Assembly (NCBI GenBank): GCA_946902875.1
Contig: OX336344.1
Location: 19,923,791-19,987,790, forward strand
Direction: 5' to 3'
DNA from: Nematopogon swammerdamellus
Lineage: Eukaryota; Arthropoda; Insecta; Lepidoptera; Adelidae
Length of the DNA: 64,000 nt
Shown here: piece by piece, positions 39,640 to 50,778 of the stretch
Numbering within the stretch: position 1 is the first letter of the stretch
Layout: the number at the start of each line of letters is the position of its first letter
Notes under the pieces: generated by a model
Seen by the model: the letters and a program-made list of their open reading frames with translations, nothing else
The model's database searches: none
Told to the model about the DNA's origin: nothing
Translations under genes and position numbers: made by a program

Positions 39640-39990
39640 TATTGCTTCCGAACTGGGTGGCTCTGCCCGAGGTCGAAGCCACAGGCGCAGCCAATTTCAC
39701 CGCCGAGGAGGTGCCAGTCCAGCTTGGAGGTGGACTAATGTCGCTGGGGAAAGGCTGCGATTTGAAGATCCGTGGATTGTAATTTGTAGGAGTGGGGAAA
39801 TATATTCCCTGGGAGCCCGTTCCACACCTTTGCATGGCGGCACAAGAACGATTTAGAGAATCGTGCAGTTCGAAGAACTCTTCTGTCGACTACAAAGGGG
39901 TGTTCCGCGAGAGTATGGCGGGTTTGGCGAAGGCGAACAGGAGGAGGAGGGATAAGGGAAGCAAGTTCGTCAGAGCAGCGGCCATAGTAG
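39640..39990 (+). repeat. Unclassified dispersed repeat (LINE-like)
   Basis: GGTGGCTCTGCCCGAGGTCG and GCGGCACAAGAACGATTTAG relate to 25.0 and 59.17-59.40 kb. The composition suggests a former coding repeat, but no frame is intact. Confidence 0.45.
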
Positions 39991-40007
39991 TACCTACCGT
40001 GTTATAT

Positions 40008-40337
40008 AGTCTACATACACGCCATATCCCGACAATCGGGGTAAGCAGAGTAATCGGTGTTGTGCTGCAGGTACTCTTGTAAATTACAGCACAACACCGA
40101 ACACCGCGTTTAGCAAAGTATTCGGACAAGATAACTACATACATCAAGCAGCAAGTAAGGCACGAACACCCACCTGCTGCGTGACTCGGTGGAAGGACCA
40201 TGCCAATGTGAGAGGTGGCTATCCTGACGCCCTGTAGCATGGCATCGTGCCCTTATCCCTTAGTCGCCTGTTACGACATGCACGGGGAGAGATGCAGAGG
40301 GGATATTCTTTTAAGTACCGGCCCCGCGCGGTTATAT
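40008..40337 (-). mobile_element. Full-length Bm1-like SINE
   Basis: From the 5' end (minus): CCGCGCGGGGCCGGTACTTA, GTCGTAACAGGCGACTAAGG, GGTCCTTCCACCGAGTCACG, the palindrome TGTTGTGCTG/CAGCACAACA and CCCCGATTGTCGGGATATGG. Confidence 0.9.
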
Positions 40338-40770
40338 ATATATTTTTTTTATTAATTTTTGGCTTGGATGCCAGGTTGTTTATGTGTGTTATATTGTGTA
40401 TGAGTTATATTAATAAAGACATTTTGAATTTGAATTTGAAGTGGAAACACTTCTCTATGCTCAGTGTTCTATGTTAGGGTTGGAAACAATGGACTATCGC
40501 GCGACATTATAGTGACCCCCTCCCTCATGGACCCCTTCATTTCTTATAGCTTTCTTTGAAAGTTTACAATTTTACAAGCAAAAATAAACAGTGTGTCGTC
40601 CACATAAGGTACACATTTAATTAACATTTCCAGCTGTATTCAAAATTAAGTCTTAATGCAAGGCAGTAAGATTGATATTATATTTTTTTTAATATGGGTG
40701 CGAGAAGAGGTTATAAAATGTCCCTTTCGGTCTGTTTGACTTTAGCTGGTGAACAGTAAAAACACCCGTT
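40338..40770. other. No gene seen
   Basis: Includes AATAAAGACATTTTGAATTTGAATTTGAA (about 40411-40440), a likely LINE 3' tail. Confidence 0.4.
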
Positions 40771-41056
40771 GTACCGTGTGGGGCGGCGGTACTTAAAAAT
40801 AATAGCCCCACCGTATCTCTCCCCGTGCATGTCATAAAAGGCGACTAAGGGATTTAAGACGAGATCACAGAGTTCTGTGGACGAGATGCTGTGCTAAAGG
40901 GCGACAGGGAAGCCACTGGGAGGGTCTTCGTGCCTTACTTGCTGCTTGCTGTTTAATCTTGTCCGGATATTATACGAAACATAGGTGGTCGATGTGGTGC
41001 TAACTTACCAGAGTGCTTGCAGCACAACACCGATTACTCTACTTGTATGTATGTGT
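40771..41056 (+). mobile_element. Bm1-like SINE
   Basis: TACCGTGTGGGGCGGCGGTA head, GTCATAAAAGGCGACTAAGG, a local duplication (GACGAGATCACAG...GACGAGATGCTG), and a 3' end in which the first palindrome arm is deleted (GATGTGGTGCTAACTTACC). Confidence 0.85.
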
Positions 41057-41989
41057 ATGCATTTTTCGTCACGGGTAGCTCAAGCACTTCTGCCTTTCAC
41101 TCTTTGTATCCCTTCCTCCCGGTGCATTCTCGTCCAACTCATTAGCGCATTGCCGCCCCGGGCGGGGGATGAAACGTGAAGCCTACAAACCCCGCCTCGG
41201 CTTCAGTCGCCCGCGTCATTATTGTGCTCCTCGATGTGTGCAGTTTTGTTTTTGGTTTTCGTATTTTGTCTGCGGAAATGACGGGGTTTCCCAGGTTTAG
41301 AGGTATAATAAAATTGCCTAGCATTTTAATATTCAATGAAAATTCTAAGTCACTGTCTGCAAAAAATATATAATATATTGGATACATATTAAATTACCTG
41401 TTTTGTAGGTGCACTAGGTAGGTACCTACTTAAGAAATAATTTTGTAATTAAAAAAAAAAATTAACTGTTCGAAAAATTTTGAGTTTGATTGCTGCGTTC
41501 AAATCTTTTTGAATTTGAAGCATAAAGGTTAGCTATTGTGGTATTGCTAATAATTAATTATATTTAAAAATAAATTGACAACAAATTTTTTATTAAACAA
41601 ATAAATAGGAAAAAAAATGTTTTAATAATGAAAATAAATTTAATTAATAATTCATTGTAATTCTCGGAGCGCCATCTATATTATTATCTCGAAAACTGAG
41701 AACTATATTTTGTATTTCTACGCGGAAAACTAGACATAAATCGCCATCTACCGGCAAACAAACCAAACCTGAGTATGTACTACCTGTGGTGCTGTGCTAC
41801 AGTCGCTCGCTCGGTCGCATATTTAGTTCACCTTTATCCCATAGATGGCACGATACAAGTTAAGTTTGTGCAAATGCCCAAAAGATGGCGCTGGCGACCT
41901 CATCATTTCCCTATTTTTCCAGTTCTGGCAAAAACAACTCTCAAATTATTCATTTTCCTTCTCAGAGTTTCACTGTATTTTTAATTTTC
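41057..41989. other. No gene seen
   Basis: Contains GCGCCATCTATATTATTATC and AATCGCCATCTACCGGCAAA, motifs common in lepidopteran repeats. No ORF is supported. Confidence 0.45.
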
Positions 41990-42245
41990 TAAGTGTGACT
42001 AAGGGATAAGTACAATATGCCGTGCTAAATGTCGAAGGCTAGTCACCTTTCATCTTGGCACGGTCCTTCCACCGAGTCTTGTAGCAGATGGGTCTTCGTG
42101 CCTCACTTGCTACCTTGATAGTTATCTTGTCTTTAATTATTTGCTAAACGTGGTGGTCGGTGTTGTAATTTACAAGAGTACTTGCGGGCACAACACCCAC
42201 TACTCTGCTTACCCTGAATGTCAGGGTATAGCGTACGGTATGTAT
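41990..42245 (+). mobile_element. Bm1-like SINE, 5' truncated
   Basis: GTGTGACTAAGGGATAAG, GGCACGGTCCTTCCACCGAG, AAACGTGGTGGTCGGTGTTG (inner CTG lost), GGGCACAACACCC, ending GGTATGTATG. Confidence 0.85.
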
Positions 42246-42347
42246 GATTGATTTAAAGACGATTCTTTTCTTTTCTGTTTTTCACAATTAATTTTTGAAT
42301 TTTTTATTATGCTGTTGAAATAACTTTTATGTTTTCTGTTTTTCCAG

Positions 42348-42390
42348 GTAAAACGCTAATTGCTGCTTGGAAACATACATCTAAGCATAA
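42348..42390 (+). other. Candidate 43-nt internal exon
   Basis: A strong acceptor (GTTTTCTGTTTTTCCAG, ending 42347) and a consensus donor (GTAAGT at 42391-42396) bracket 43 nt. One frame is open, reading after a split first codon K-T-L-I-A-A-W-K-H-T-S-K-H. If the split codon is Gly, this gives GKT, the end of a P-loop. I found no neighbouring exon, and splice signals this short arise by chance. Confidence 0.2.
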
Positions 42391-42534
42391 GTAAGTGGTA
42401 AATGTCTAGGCAATTTGTTAAAAGCTCTTTGAAATAAGAGTCATGGTATTCTACAAGGCAGTGAGGCATTAAATTTAACAGGTTTCATTTCCTTATTAAC
42501 ATAGGAACTATATATTTACTATTTACACACACGA

Positions 42535-42766
42535 ACTAGGTGGTAGGGTTTACCCCCCAGGGTTGATACCACCGCACTGAATGAAAGGTCGGTTAAAACG
42601 GCTATGTAATAAATAGTCCGTGTTTTCCGTCCAGTTCAGTGTAGCCGACATGAAATTAAGGGAAGCACTGACATGGCACCAAGTTCACCCGGTGTTATGG
42701 GCTGACATCACGGATGTTGTAGGTGATGACGTGGCCAACCGCGTTAGGTTCCATAAAAAAAAAATT
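42535..42766 (+). mobile_element. tRNA/5S SINE, 5' truncated
   Basis: AACTAGGTGGTAGGGTTTAC through GCGTTAGGTTCCAT plus a 10-nt A-run. The head is missing. Confidence 0.85.
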
Positions 42767-43139
42767 CACAAAAGAAAACGTCATCTATAGCGTACCTATA
42801 TCAAATATTCAATCTAAGATATAGGCACCCATGTGAACGTTGATTAGAAAAAAAAATATTGTTTTGGTTCAGAACACTGTAATTAATAGCCCACTGCCTT
42901 GTGTTGCCTGTAAATTGTTTGTATTGTATTTTATTGTTCAAATGGCTCGTCATAATAAAATCTACGTACTTTATACATAAAAAAATTTGAAACAGAACAA
43001 TGTATGCAGTGAAAAATTTATAACCGTTGTAAATGAATTTAGGACATAGGTAACGAAACATCCATATTATGTTATTGACAAACAACTTCTGAGAACGCAT
43101 CGCTTTTCGAAATCGTTCCTACCTATGTCGTACGGCGAA
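42767..43139. other. No gene seen
   Basis: AT-rich. A 99-codon minus frame (42801-43100) lacks any recognisable feature. Confidence 0.4.
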
Positions 43140-43660
43140 AATAAATGTGGAACGGTCTTCCGGCGAGTGTGTTCCCCACCACCTTTTAACCTGGGAATCT
43201 TCGAAAGGCGTGTTTTAAGGCCCTGTCAACCCGTATTCACCCGTACTCCTTTTTCAAGGCGCCGCTTTCGCTGGTTGGAGTAGGATGCAAGTTGATCAAT
43301 CAATCAAAAATTAGGTTTTTATTTTTTTATTCCAAAACTACGGATCGAAACAAAAAAGTAAAAAGCTACGAATTTAGATATATATTCAACAAATAAAATA
43401 TATATTTTCCAAAGCATTGATTTGGTCACGTTGTTGCCTTAAATACGTTTTTATAACTAAATTCAGAGGCATGTTCATGATTTTTTTTCTATCGAGCGAA
43501 GTTAATCAAATCGTGTTTTCAAAAAGCTATCGATCTGCGCTGATAGATATTTACATTATATTAAAACTGAATTTGTCAGGTAAGTAATATTGGCGCACAC
43601 TTCTTGAAATTCGAGTCAGACGCAGCCTCACATCACCTTAATAAATTAGACAACGACCTC
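43140..43660 (+). mobile_element. LINE ORF2 end and 3' UTR, interrupted
   Basis: WNGLPAS-type and FKALSTRIHPY readings (43150-43285) are the C-terminus of a Jockey/CR1-like LINE. The 3' UTR (AACTGAATTTGTCAGGTAAG, AATTCGAGTCAGACGCAGCC) resumes at 43565 after about 275 bp of AT-rich insert. The uninterrupted minus-strand copy at 54.96-55.13 kb shows the two parts belong together. Confidence 0.75.
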
Positions 43661-44352
43661 TTGTTCCGCCTTGTAGCTGGTACGGCGCCGCGCCGCCTCT
43701 CTGAGCGTGGTTTCACGAGGATTGGTGTTATTGGCTGTGTAGTCGTCCTTTGAACTTTTGGGCACAGCCACAGAAATCCTAAGTTCTCTGATCTGTGGGC
43801 ACAGCCAACCGTTCCGGTCGTCTATAAAAAAAAAAGGAATTTATTATTCCGGTGGCCGCCACAAAACCGCCCAAAACAACGCTGGGCGGAATGCTTGGAC
43901 GGACTTTATGGCTTCCAGTTCCATATCGTACGGGGCCCTATTATTCATCCCCTTCCATTAATGGTATCTTTTGAACGGTAATAGGTAGCCGGTTAAAATT
44001 TTCTGCAACTGTATAAACATGTCACAATGTTTAGCGAAGCGCGGGGGAATTTAGGCATTATGGCAAAGTTCTAAATGTGGTAATGCAGTTATTACCCCGA
44101 CTGTACGTGACCCAACCAATGACTCAATCAGTGTGATTCACCGATGACGAATGTAGGTAATCGTTTTTGAAGTTTATAGATCGCGTACTTTTCACACCAA
44201 TCGATTGACCCTTTATGAGCACAAGGATGCTCGATCTGGTCTAGGTACTTATCCATGACTCGGTGCGTGTGTATAGGGCGACCCTTCCTTTCATAAATTA
44301 TTGTACAAATTTATCTATTAACTGTTCAAAATATTATCTTCACAGCTATTAA
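43661..44352. other. No gene; MITE trace
   Basis: 43915-44005 (TTCCATATCGTACGGGGCCC, GAACGGTAATAGGTAGCCGG) is a degraded (GTCY)n MITE fragment without microsatellite. Confidence 0.45.
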
Positions 44353-44668
44353 AATACATACATACCTACCGCACAATCGGGGTAAGCAGAAAAATCGGTG
44401 TTGTGCTGCAAAAACTCCGCTAAATTACAGCACAACACCAACCACCACGTTTAGCAATGTATTCGGACAAAATAACTATAAAGCAGCAAGTAAGTAACCC
44501 ACCTGCTGCATGACCCGGTGGAAGGACCGCGCCAAGGTGAGAGATAGCTAGCCCGTCGCCCTTTAGCACGGCACCTTGTCCTTATTCCTTAGTCGCCTTT
44601 TACCATATGCACGGGGAGAGATATGCTATTATTTTTAAGTACCGGCCTCACCGTGGGCCTCACCCACA
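44353..44668 (-). mobile_element. Bm1-like SINE
   Basis: TAAGTACCGGCC...GGTAAAAGGCGACTAAGG...GGTCCTTCCACCGGGTCATG when read on minus, with the TGTTGTGCTG/CAGCACAACA palindrome and CCCCGATTGTGCGGTAGG. Confidence 0.85.
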
Positions 44669-44703
44669 TGGTACTTGAAATACTTAATTAATTATAAAAA
44701 AAA

Positions 44704-44965
44704 CGGCCAAGTGCGAGTCGAACTCGCGCACCGAGGTTTCCGCACCACAAAAAAAAACATTGAAAAAAAGACACGTTTCTTGTATGGGAACCCCCTTATT
44801 TTTTTACTTTTTCTATTTTTTATTATTTGTTGTTATATCCGCCATATTATCACATATTCTGTGAAAATTTCAACCGGCTACCTATTACGGTTCCAAAGAT
44901 ACAGCAGTAGGACAGACAGACAGACAGACAGACGTCGTAGGCTTACGTACGGGATACGGAAACCT
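44704..44965 (-). mobile_element. (GTCY)n MITE
   Basis: CGGCCAAGTGCGAGTCGAACT hairpin end, GGTTTCCGCACCACAAAA, TTCTGTGAAAATTTCAACCG, (GACA)n 44914-44934, ending GGGATACGGAAACCTAAA. Confidence 0.85.
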
Positions 44966-45300
44966 AAAAAAGTGTCCTGACAAGGGGCGATGATTCCTAC
45001 CCGTTAATTTCGATGCGAGCATTTCCTTGTGTGTATTGGTATTTTATGGTATATATATAGGTAGTATTGGACGTAAATAATATTGTCAGGGTGGGTAATT
45101 TTACGGCGAGGGTGGGAATAAGGGTGTGTGACCTCATAATTAAATTGTAATGCATTTTGAATGTAAATGCTTTTACGGTCTTTGTTGAAGGATTCTGTGA
45201 GTAAAACCGTGGAACTATTTTAGTGTCACCGCAATGTCTGTCCATGTGTATGTATGCCTGTCTGTTCGTTGGTTTACTATATTAGACCTGTAGCGCTAGG
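44966..45300. other. No gene seen
   Basis: Spacer without supported features. Confidence 0.35.
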
Positions 45301-45845
45301 ATTTTTGGTTTCAAAAATATTAAAGTTGTTTATTTGTCGCATATAGTTTCCGAACCATTTGCCCAACCTAATATATTAGTTTGTGTCATCCTAGGAATTT
45401 GCATACGTAGAAATTTAGGTATTCTTTTAGATCAGTATTGGACGAAAAGAAAATTAGAAAAGAAAATTTTACTTTCATGATAATATTGAAGTAGTAACCG
45501 ATGTGCAAAAACATTTTGTGTCATCTCTGTCCACGGAAATCCTTAAATTTAACCAGTACCTAATACATCGCGCAAATAGCTCTAAAAGAATATTAGAAAA
45601 GGTTAAATAGGTGTTACGCGTTTTAGAGTACTGATATCTGTTGTTCAAAATATTTTGTGTCGAATTCATCCACGACATTTATAGATATTTAATATTTTTA
45701 TTACAACAACCACTAAAAGCCACAAAAGAAAATACGGGCTGTTAGAGTTTACGTCTTTTTGATTATTATGGTGTAACAAAACACTATTCATAATTTGTGT
45801 CGTTTTTATCCACGGAATTTTATTATTTGTAAAAAAAACACTAAC
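45301..45845 (+). repeat. Diverged ~136-bp tandem repeat
   Basis: TTTGTGTC...TCCACG(GA) recurs near 45519, 45652 and 45795, with a weaker copy near 45382, each followed by AT-rich sequence with TTAAAT/TATTAGAAAAG motifs. Confidence 0.55.
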
Positions 45846-45936
45846 TTCGCATGAAGTTCGAAAAGGTGGTAGGATACATACAACACTTCCGGATTGGTAG
45901 GTACCACGTACCAATACTTCATTTCAAGTTTTTGTT

Positions 45937-45998
45937 TATGGGCTGACATTACTGATGTTGTAGGTGATGTAACCAACCGTGCAGTTTCCATAAAAAAA
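45937..45998 (+). mobile_element. tRNA/5S SINE tail fragment
   Basis: ATGGGCTGACATTACTGATG to GTGCAGTTTCCAT plus A-run. Confidence 0.75.
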
Positions 45999-46011
45999 AG
46001 TCAGTAATTTT

Positions 46012-46391
46012 TTGTATTCCATACTGAAGCTTATTACTAAGCCCATGTCGTCTGTCTGTCTGTCTGTCCGTCGGATTGCTGTGTCTTTTGAGGTTGGTCT
46101 TAGGTAGGTTAATTTTCACAGCATATGTGTTATTATCATTGATTTTATAACCCTGGTTATTATGGCGGAATGTGCCAACAAAAAGGCAAAAGTAAAAAAT
46201 TAAGGTGGGTCTCCATACAAGAAACGTGCTAAGAGTCAATTAGTCACGCTACTGAATAATAGATGGCGCCACAGGTTTTTATATTTTGCATTGTAGAAAG
46301 ACAAAAATAGACTGATATGGTTTTTTGACAGGTGTGATATAGCGGAATCTGCAGAATCCTTCGTGCGCGAGTAAAATTCGCGCTTGACCGA
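46012..46391 (+). mobile_element. (GTCY)n MITE, diverged
   Basis: CTTATTACTAAGCCCATGTC, short (GTCT)n, TTTTCACAGCATATGTGTTA, AATAATAGATGGCGCCACAG and CGTGCGCGAGTAAAATTCGCG end. Confidence 0.75.
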
Positions 46392-46540
46392 TATTTATTG
46401 CATTTTTACAAGAAGAAGTATTTCACAATCGTTCTTATGAACTCCTTCCTTAGACAAGGGCTTCAGTGGCTGTTCTACGGCCAGTATTTTTCAACATAAA
46501 CTTATCTTGTAAGTCGTCCTTTTATAGCAGAACTCATGAA

Positions 46541-46775
46541 GTCGTAAAAGGCGACTAAGGGATACTTCTTCTTCTTTCTTATACTACTGCACTGAATGAA
46601 AGGTCGGTCGAAACGGCTATGTAAGTAGTTTGTGTTTTCCATTCAGTTCAGTGTAGCCGGCACGACCGAAGGGAAGCACTGACGTGGCACCAAGTTAATC
46701 CGGTGTTATGGGCTGACATCACGGATGTTGTAGGTGATGTAGCCAACCGTGTCAGTTTCCATAAAAAAAAAGAAA
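46541..46775 (+). mobile_element. Bm1 fragment joined to tRNA/5S SINE tail
   Basis: GTCGTAAAAGGCGACTAAGG followed 20 bp later by TACTGCACTGAATGAAAGGT through GTGTCAGTTTCCAT and an A-run. Confidence 0.8.
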
Positions 46776-47049
46776 AAAGTGTAGAATTAAGCGACGTCGT
46801 AGTAAATGGATGTGATAGCCGGTAGCGAAGAATTTAAAAGAACGGACAGGATATCGACTAGTCGAGAAGCTAAAGGCTCAAATGTGTGCTCAACATACTG
46901 CAAACATGAAATTATTGCAAGTAGGCAGATCTATAACTTAAGATCTATAAGATATATAACTTGTACTATCTAAGTATTTAGATAGTACAAGTTATTTCTT
47001 CCAGTCAACCTTAGATTACGTTGTGTAAAAAGTATTTAGCAAAACATTT
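46776..47049. other. No gene; small palindrome
   Basis: TTGTACTATCTAAGTATTTAG meets ATAGTACAA at about 46971-46995, a 12-bp stem. Nothing else is seen. Confidence 0.35.
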
Positions 47050-47285
47050 TATGGAACCTGACGTGGATTATTTAAGTGCGGTGGTATCAACCCGGGTGGG
47101 TTAAACCCTACCACCTACTAAGGTTAGAGAAGGGACCTATATGAAATTGTAAATTGAAGTTTTACGTTTAATCTGAACCACGTTCAGCTTCAACAACGGT
47201 CACCCATCCAAGTTCTGACCGCGCCCATGTGCTTAATTCGTGATCGCGCGTCGATCCATTGCACCATCGTGCTACCGAGGCTGAC
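47050..47285 (-). mobile_element. Chimeric tRNA/5S SINE with internal deletion
   Basis: On minus: TCAGCCTCGGTAGC head, 5S-like GGTCAGAACTTGGATGGGTG (about 47196-47215), body GGTGGTAGGGTTTAACCCAC, then a jump to the tail end ACGTCAGGTTCCAT. Confidence 0.8.
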
Positions 47286-47459
47286 AAACTGTGTACAATG
47301 CCTGACAATCACACGTTCATCTTTTCGAATTGGCCGGTATAGATAGTTCCAGACAGGAGCTCGTCTATTACAATACGCTTATAAAACCTTGTCTAACTCA
47401 CTAGTTTGCTATGCATTCCAAAAAATAGCACACGCTATGAACAAGAGTTGCGTTGACAA

Positions 47460-47660
47460 AGTTCTAAAACAGTTCGACTTTCATCGCAGTCTGTAGGGGA
47501 AGGGAAGCGCGTTTGCGGGCGGGCGGGGGGGGGGGGGGGGCGTTGAATCTGCGCGCGCACCCCCGGCGAGATCCCCCCTCCCCCCGCGCACCCCCGGCCC
47601 GCCAGCCCGCCGCCCGCCGCGCAGGACGCGCCCAGCCTAGCACCCTGTTGCGTTGACTAT
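47460..47660. other. GC-rich island with 16-nt G-run
   Basis: A G-run at 47525-47540 is followed by C-rich blocks (CACCCCCGGCGAGATCCCCC, CCCGCCGCCCGCCGCGC). It is CpG-rich within AT-rich DNA, as at insect gene starts. No exon is visible. Confidence 0.5.
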
Positions 47661-47705
47661 CTCTTAGACACGGCTTATAAATATGTACTTTATTTGGTGT
47701 TTTTT

Positions 47706-48075
47706 AGGTTTCCGTGTCCCGTATGGAAGCTATTACTAAGCCTACGCCATCTGGCTGTCTGTCTGTCCGAGGGCTATATCTCTTGAACCGTAATAGATAG
47801 CCCGTTGAAAATTTCACAGAATATGGGTTATTATGGCCGATATAACAACAAAATAAATAAGAAAAATAAGAAAAAGTACAAAATTCAGGGGGCTCCCATA
47901 GAAGAAACCAAAAAGTGTATGCGCGCCATCTACCGAAAAGAGTATGAAGCATTTTAACTAATCATGAATTTTAACTATCATGAAGCATTTCATAAACACG
48001 CCATAGATGGCGTGAGTGGCGCTGACCGTGACATGGCGATACGGAACCCTCGGTGCGCGAGTTCGACTCGCACTT
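47706..48075 (+). mobile_element. (GTCY)n MITE
   Basis: AGGTTTCCGTGTCCCGTATG, CCTACGCCATCTGGCTGTCT with a minimal GTCT run, CTTGAACCGTAATAGATAGC, AGAAGAAACCAAAAAGTGTA, GGTGCGCGAGTTCGACTCGC. Confidence 0.85.
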
Positions 48076-48241
48076 GTTATTGTAACCTAAATCTGTGGCT
48101 GGACTGCCCAGCAACAGTCCGGGCGTGTTAAACTCTACCACATTCCCGCATCTTCCCACATCTCCAGTATTTTAATAGGTTAAATAAATTATGTAAACGA
48201 GCTAAGGACAATAAAAAAATTGTACCTAGACGCCACCGTTA

Positions 48242-48790
48242 AACTTGCGCATAAAGCCAGAACTTTCGTATGACAGCTGTCAATCTAATAGAAACACTTG
48301 CAAGACCAAGTTGGCTTCTAAAAAGCTCGGCGTACTCAATAAGATGCGGCGCTCCGGGCCAAAAGCTGCTTTTGTATAAAACGCAGATTAGATCCTGCTT
48401 GGAGTACTGCTTGCGCCTCTGGACTCAATCCAGCATCGAACTGAGCCGAGGGTGACCCCGAGATGTCCCGCAATCTAGAACCACTGCAAATCCGTAGGGA
48501 TGTCGGCTCCCTAAGTGTACTCTATCACTTATTCCATGGGGAGTTTTCGGAGGAGATGTTTGACTCTATTCCGTCGTCCCCTTTCCATCTCCACACTACG
48601 CGCTCTGGAATCGTATCCCTACACGCTGGATTGACTGCGGATGCAATACCAATCGATTCTTCAGATCTTTCCGCTATAGAACCGGTACACTCCGGAATGA
48701 TCTCTCTCTCTCTCTCTCCCATATATTTCCCCCCAATGATAGTCTTGGGTCCTTCAAGAGGGGCGTGAATAGTATAGGCTGGCATATCAT
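48242..48790 (+). pseudogene. Jockey-type LINE reverse-transcriptase C-terminal remnant
   Basis: Readable in two frames with stops and shifts between: LARPSWLLKSS, PGQKLLLYKTQIRSCLEYC, then LEPLQIRRDVGSLSVLYHLF and HGEFSEEMFDSIPSSPFHLH, a layout familiar from the thumb and C-terminal part of insect Jockey-type reverse transcriptases. The palm catalytic motifs lie upstream and are gone. A shift near 48455 separates the two frames. The end (GTCCTTCAAGAGGGGCGTGA) matches the LINE ends at 956 and 51.71 kb. A (CT)n run at 48703-48719 lies inside. The copy is dead. Confidence 0.75.
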
Positions 48791-48869
48791 TCGCAATCCC
48801 CAGATACTACCGAATGACTGACTAGTATCAAATATCTCATCTGTGCTACAGAATCTATAATTCAGAGAA

Positions 48870-49062
48870 AAATAAATCTCACCTGGACCTTTCTGCGACA
48901 TTCTCAACTCTGCCCGCGCACCGCGTCGCCGCGCCGCCCCACACACCCGCCGCGCCGGCTCAGTCAGTTGTTACCGTGTCTCTTGTGCCACCGGAACACG
49001 TCAACACACCCCAGCTATCGCGCCGGCCCCACACCATCACACCCAATCGCACATCCGCTGAG
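48870..49062 (+). promoter_or_regulatory. Candidate host promoter and non-coding first exon
   Basis: A GC-rich patch (48905-48958) leads to tandem arthropod initiator motifs TCAGTCAGT at 48960-48968. Downstream, GGAAC at +28 of the second initiator (48993-48997) partly fits a DPE. The next ~100 nt lack any ATG and end CTGAG followed by GTAAGTCC, a near-perfect donor at 49063. Together this looks like a TATA-less promoter with a 5' UTR exon of a plus-strand gene whose coding exons are beyond a long intron. Expression cannot be judged from the sequence. Confidence 0.45.
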
Positions 49063-49792
49063 GTAAGTCCATTTAGTCCAACCCAACCTTCGTAGTTCAT
49101 ACGCACACAACACTTTGCCTTATAGAAATGCTTAATGTTCGGATCACTGTTTCAATTCTTTTGTTTACACGGGTCGTTCTTTATTCAAAAGTTACGCGCA
49201 ATATATCGATTGTACACGGTCGATTTTCTTGTTTTAAAATAACCTCATGTATGCGAATCACTTACACCACAGAGCTTACACTATCCATAATAGGTAGATA
49301 GGTAGATGGAAGTATGGTTATTGCCTTTGACACTATGGGTGTCACTTTTACATCAAGACATACACTAGTTGAGTTTTGTAGCACTGGTTTGTGTCACGAT
49401 TTCATATTATATCACATCATTTTCATGTGACTCACGGCAATAGGCCTGCCGGTTAATAAGTTATGGCTAGACAGACAGAAAGAGATATCGAGTGATTTTC
49501 GACCTAATTGTCATTGTGAGAAGGTTATTTGTTTCTTGCAATAGTTGATAGATAACCTTGTGTGAAATTTGACAGAAGTCAATAATCTAACTCATAATTT
49601 ATAGATTTCTAAGTTTATTTCTAGTTTGTGTCTGGGGAGGAGTTATTGTAGGAAATGTATGGTAAGAAAAATAAAATATTTATTTATATTAAGTATATTG
49701 CCAAGAGAAAATTCTTTACTACGAAAAACTACATCATAACATGACCTTGTCTATAAGAATTAAATTTAAGAGTTTTCCTGCAAGATAGTAAT
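49063..49792 (+). other. Possible first intron; no gene seen
   Basis: Unique-looking sequence without SINE or MITE, unlike most of the window. It would be the start of the intron if the candidate exon is real. Confidence 0.35.
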
Positions 49793-50035
49793 TAAGGTGC
49801 TAAAGGGTGACAGATTAGCCGCCTCTCACCTCGGCACGTTCCTTCCACCAAATCACGCAGCTACCCTCGTGCCTTACTTGCTGCTTGATAGTTATCTTGT
49901 CCTAGTACCTACTTTGCTAAACGTGATGGCCGATGTTGAGCTGTAATTTATGCGAGTTTTTGCAGCACAACACCGATTACTCTAAACTTACCGCGATTGT
50001 CGGGATACAGCATAATGCATGCATGTGTATGCGGT
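49793..50035 (+). mobile_element. Bm1-like SINE, 5' truncated
   Basis: GTGCTAAAGGGTGACAGATT, CTTCCACCAAATCACGCAG, TTGCTGCTTGATAGTTATCT, then TGTTGAGCTG/CAGCACAACACCG and GATTGTCGGGATACAGCATA. Confidence 0.85.
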
Positions 50036-50197
50036 ACCTGGGCAGCCCTGGGAAAGTGAAAAAAGGGTTTCCCAGTGTATAAAATGGCGTATAACTCCAT
50101 CTCAAATTATACCGCTAGTAATTGGCTTATTGACATAGGACATTTTAATCAATATAGCGTTTTTTTAGTTAAAAAGGACTTATATTTTGGATTATAT

Positions 50198-50427
50198 TTA
50201 CTAGGTGGTAGGGTTTAACCCGCCCGGGTTGGTACCACCGCACTGAATGAAAGGTCGGTCGAAACGGCTATGTAAATAGTTTGTGTTTTCCGTTCAGTTC
50301 AGTGTAGCCGGCACGACCGAAGGGAAGCGCTGACGTGGCACCAAGTTCATCCGGTGTTATGGGCTGACATCACGGATGTTGTAGGTGATGTAGACACCCG
50401 TGTCAGTTACCATAAAAAAAAAAAAAA
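50198..50427 (+). mobile_element. tRNA/5S SINE, 5' truncated
   Basis: TTACTAGGTGGTAGGGTTTA through GTGTCAGTTACCAT and a 14-nt A-run. Confidence 0.85.
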
Positions 50428-50486
50428 TTATGAAAAGTGACAATAGGGGTACTCGAGATTCGAAATAGGTATTAAATAAAGTATAG

Positions 50487-50778
50487 TACCGTGTGGGGTA
50501 GGTACTTAAAGATAATAGCCCCAATGCATCTCTCCCTGTGCATTTCGTAAAAGACCACAGGATCCACCTCTAACCTTGGCACGGTCCTTCCACCGAGTTA
50601 TGAAGCAGGTGGGTCTTCGTGCCTTACTTATGCTGCTTGATAATTATCTTGTCTACTTTGCTAAATGTGGTGGACGGTGTTGTGCTGAAATTTACAAGAG
50701 TACCTTGCAGCACAACACCGACTATTCTGCTTACCCCAATTGTCGGGATACAGCGTGCGATATGTATGTATGTATGGA
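50487..50778 (+). mobile_element. Bm1-like SINE with central deletion
   Basis: TACCGTGTGGGGTAGGTACT, CTCTCCCTGTGCATTTCGTA then a deletion to CCACCTCTAACCTTGGCACG. The 3' palindrome GGTGTTGTGCTG/CAGCACAACACC and (GTAT)n end are kept. Confidence 0.85.
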
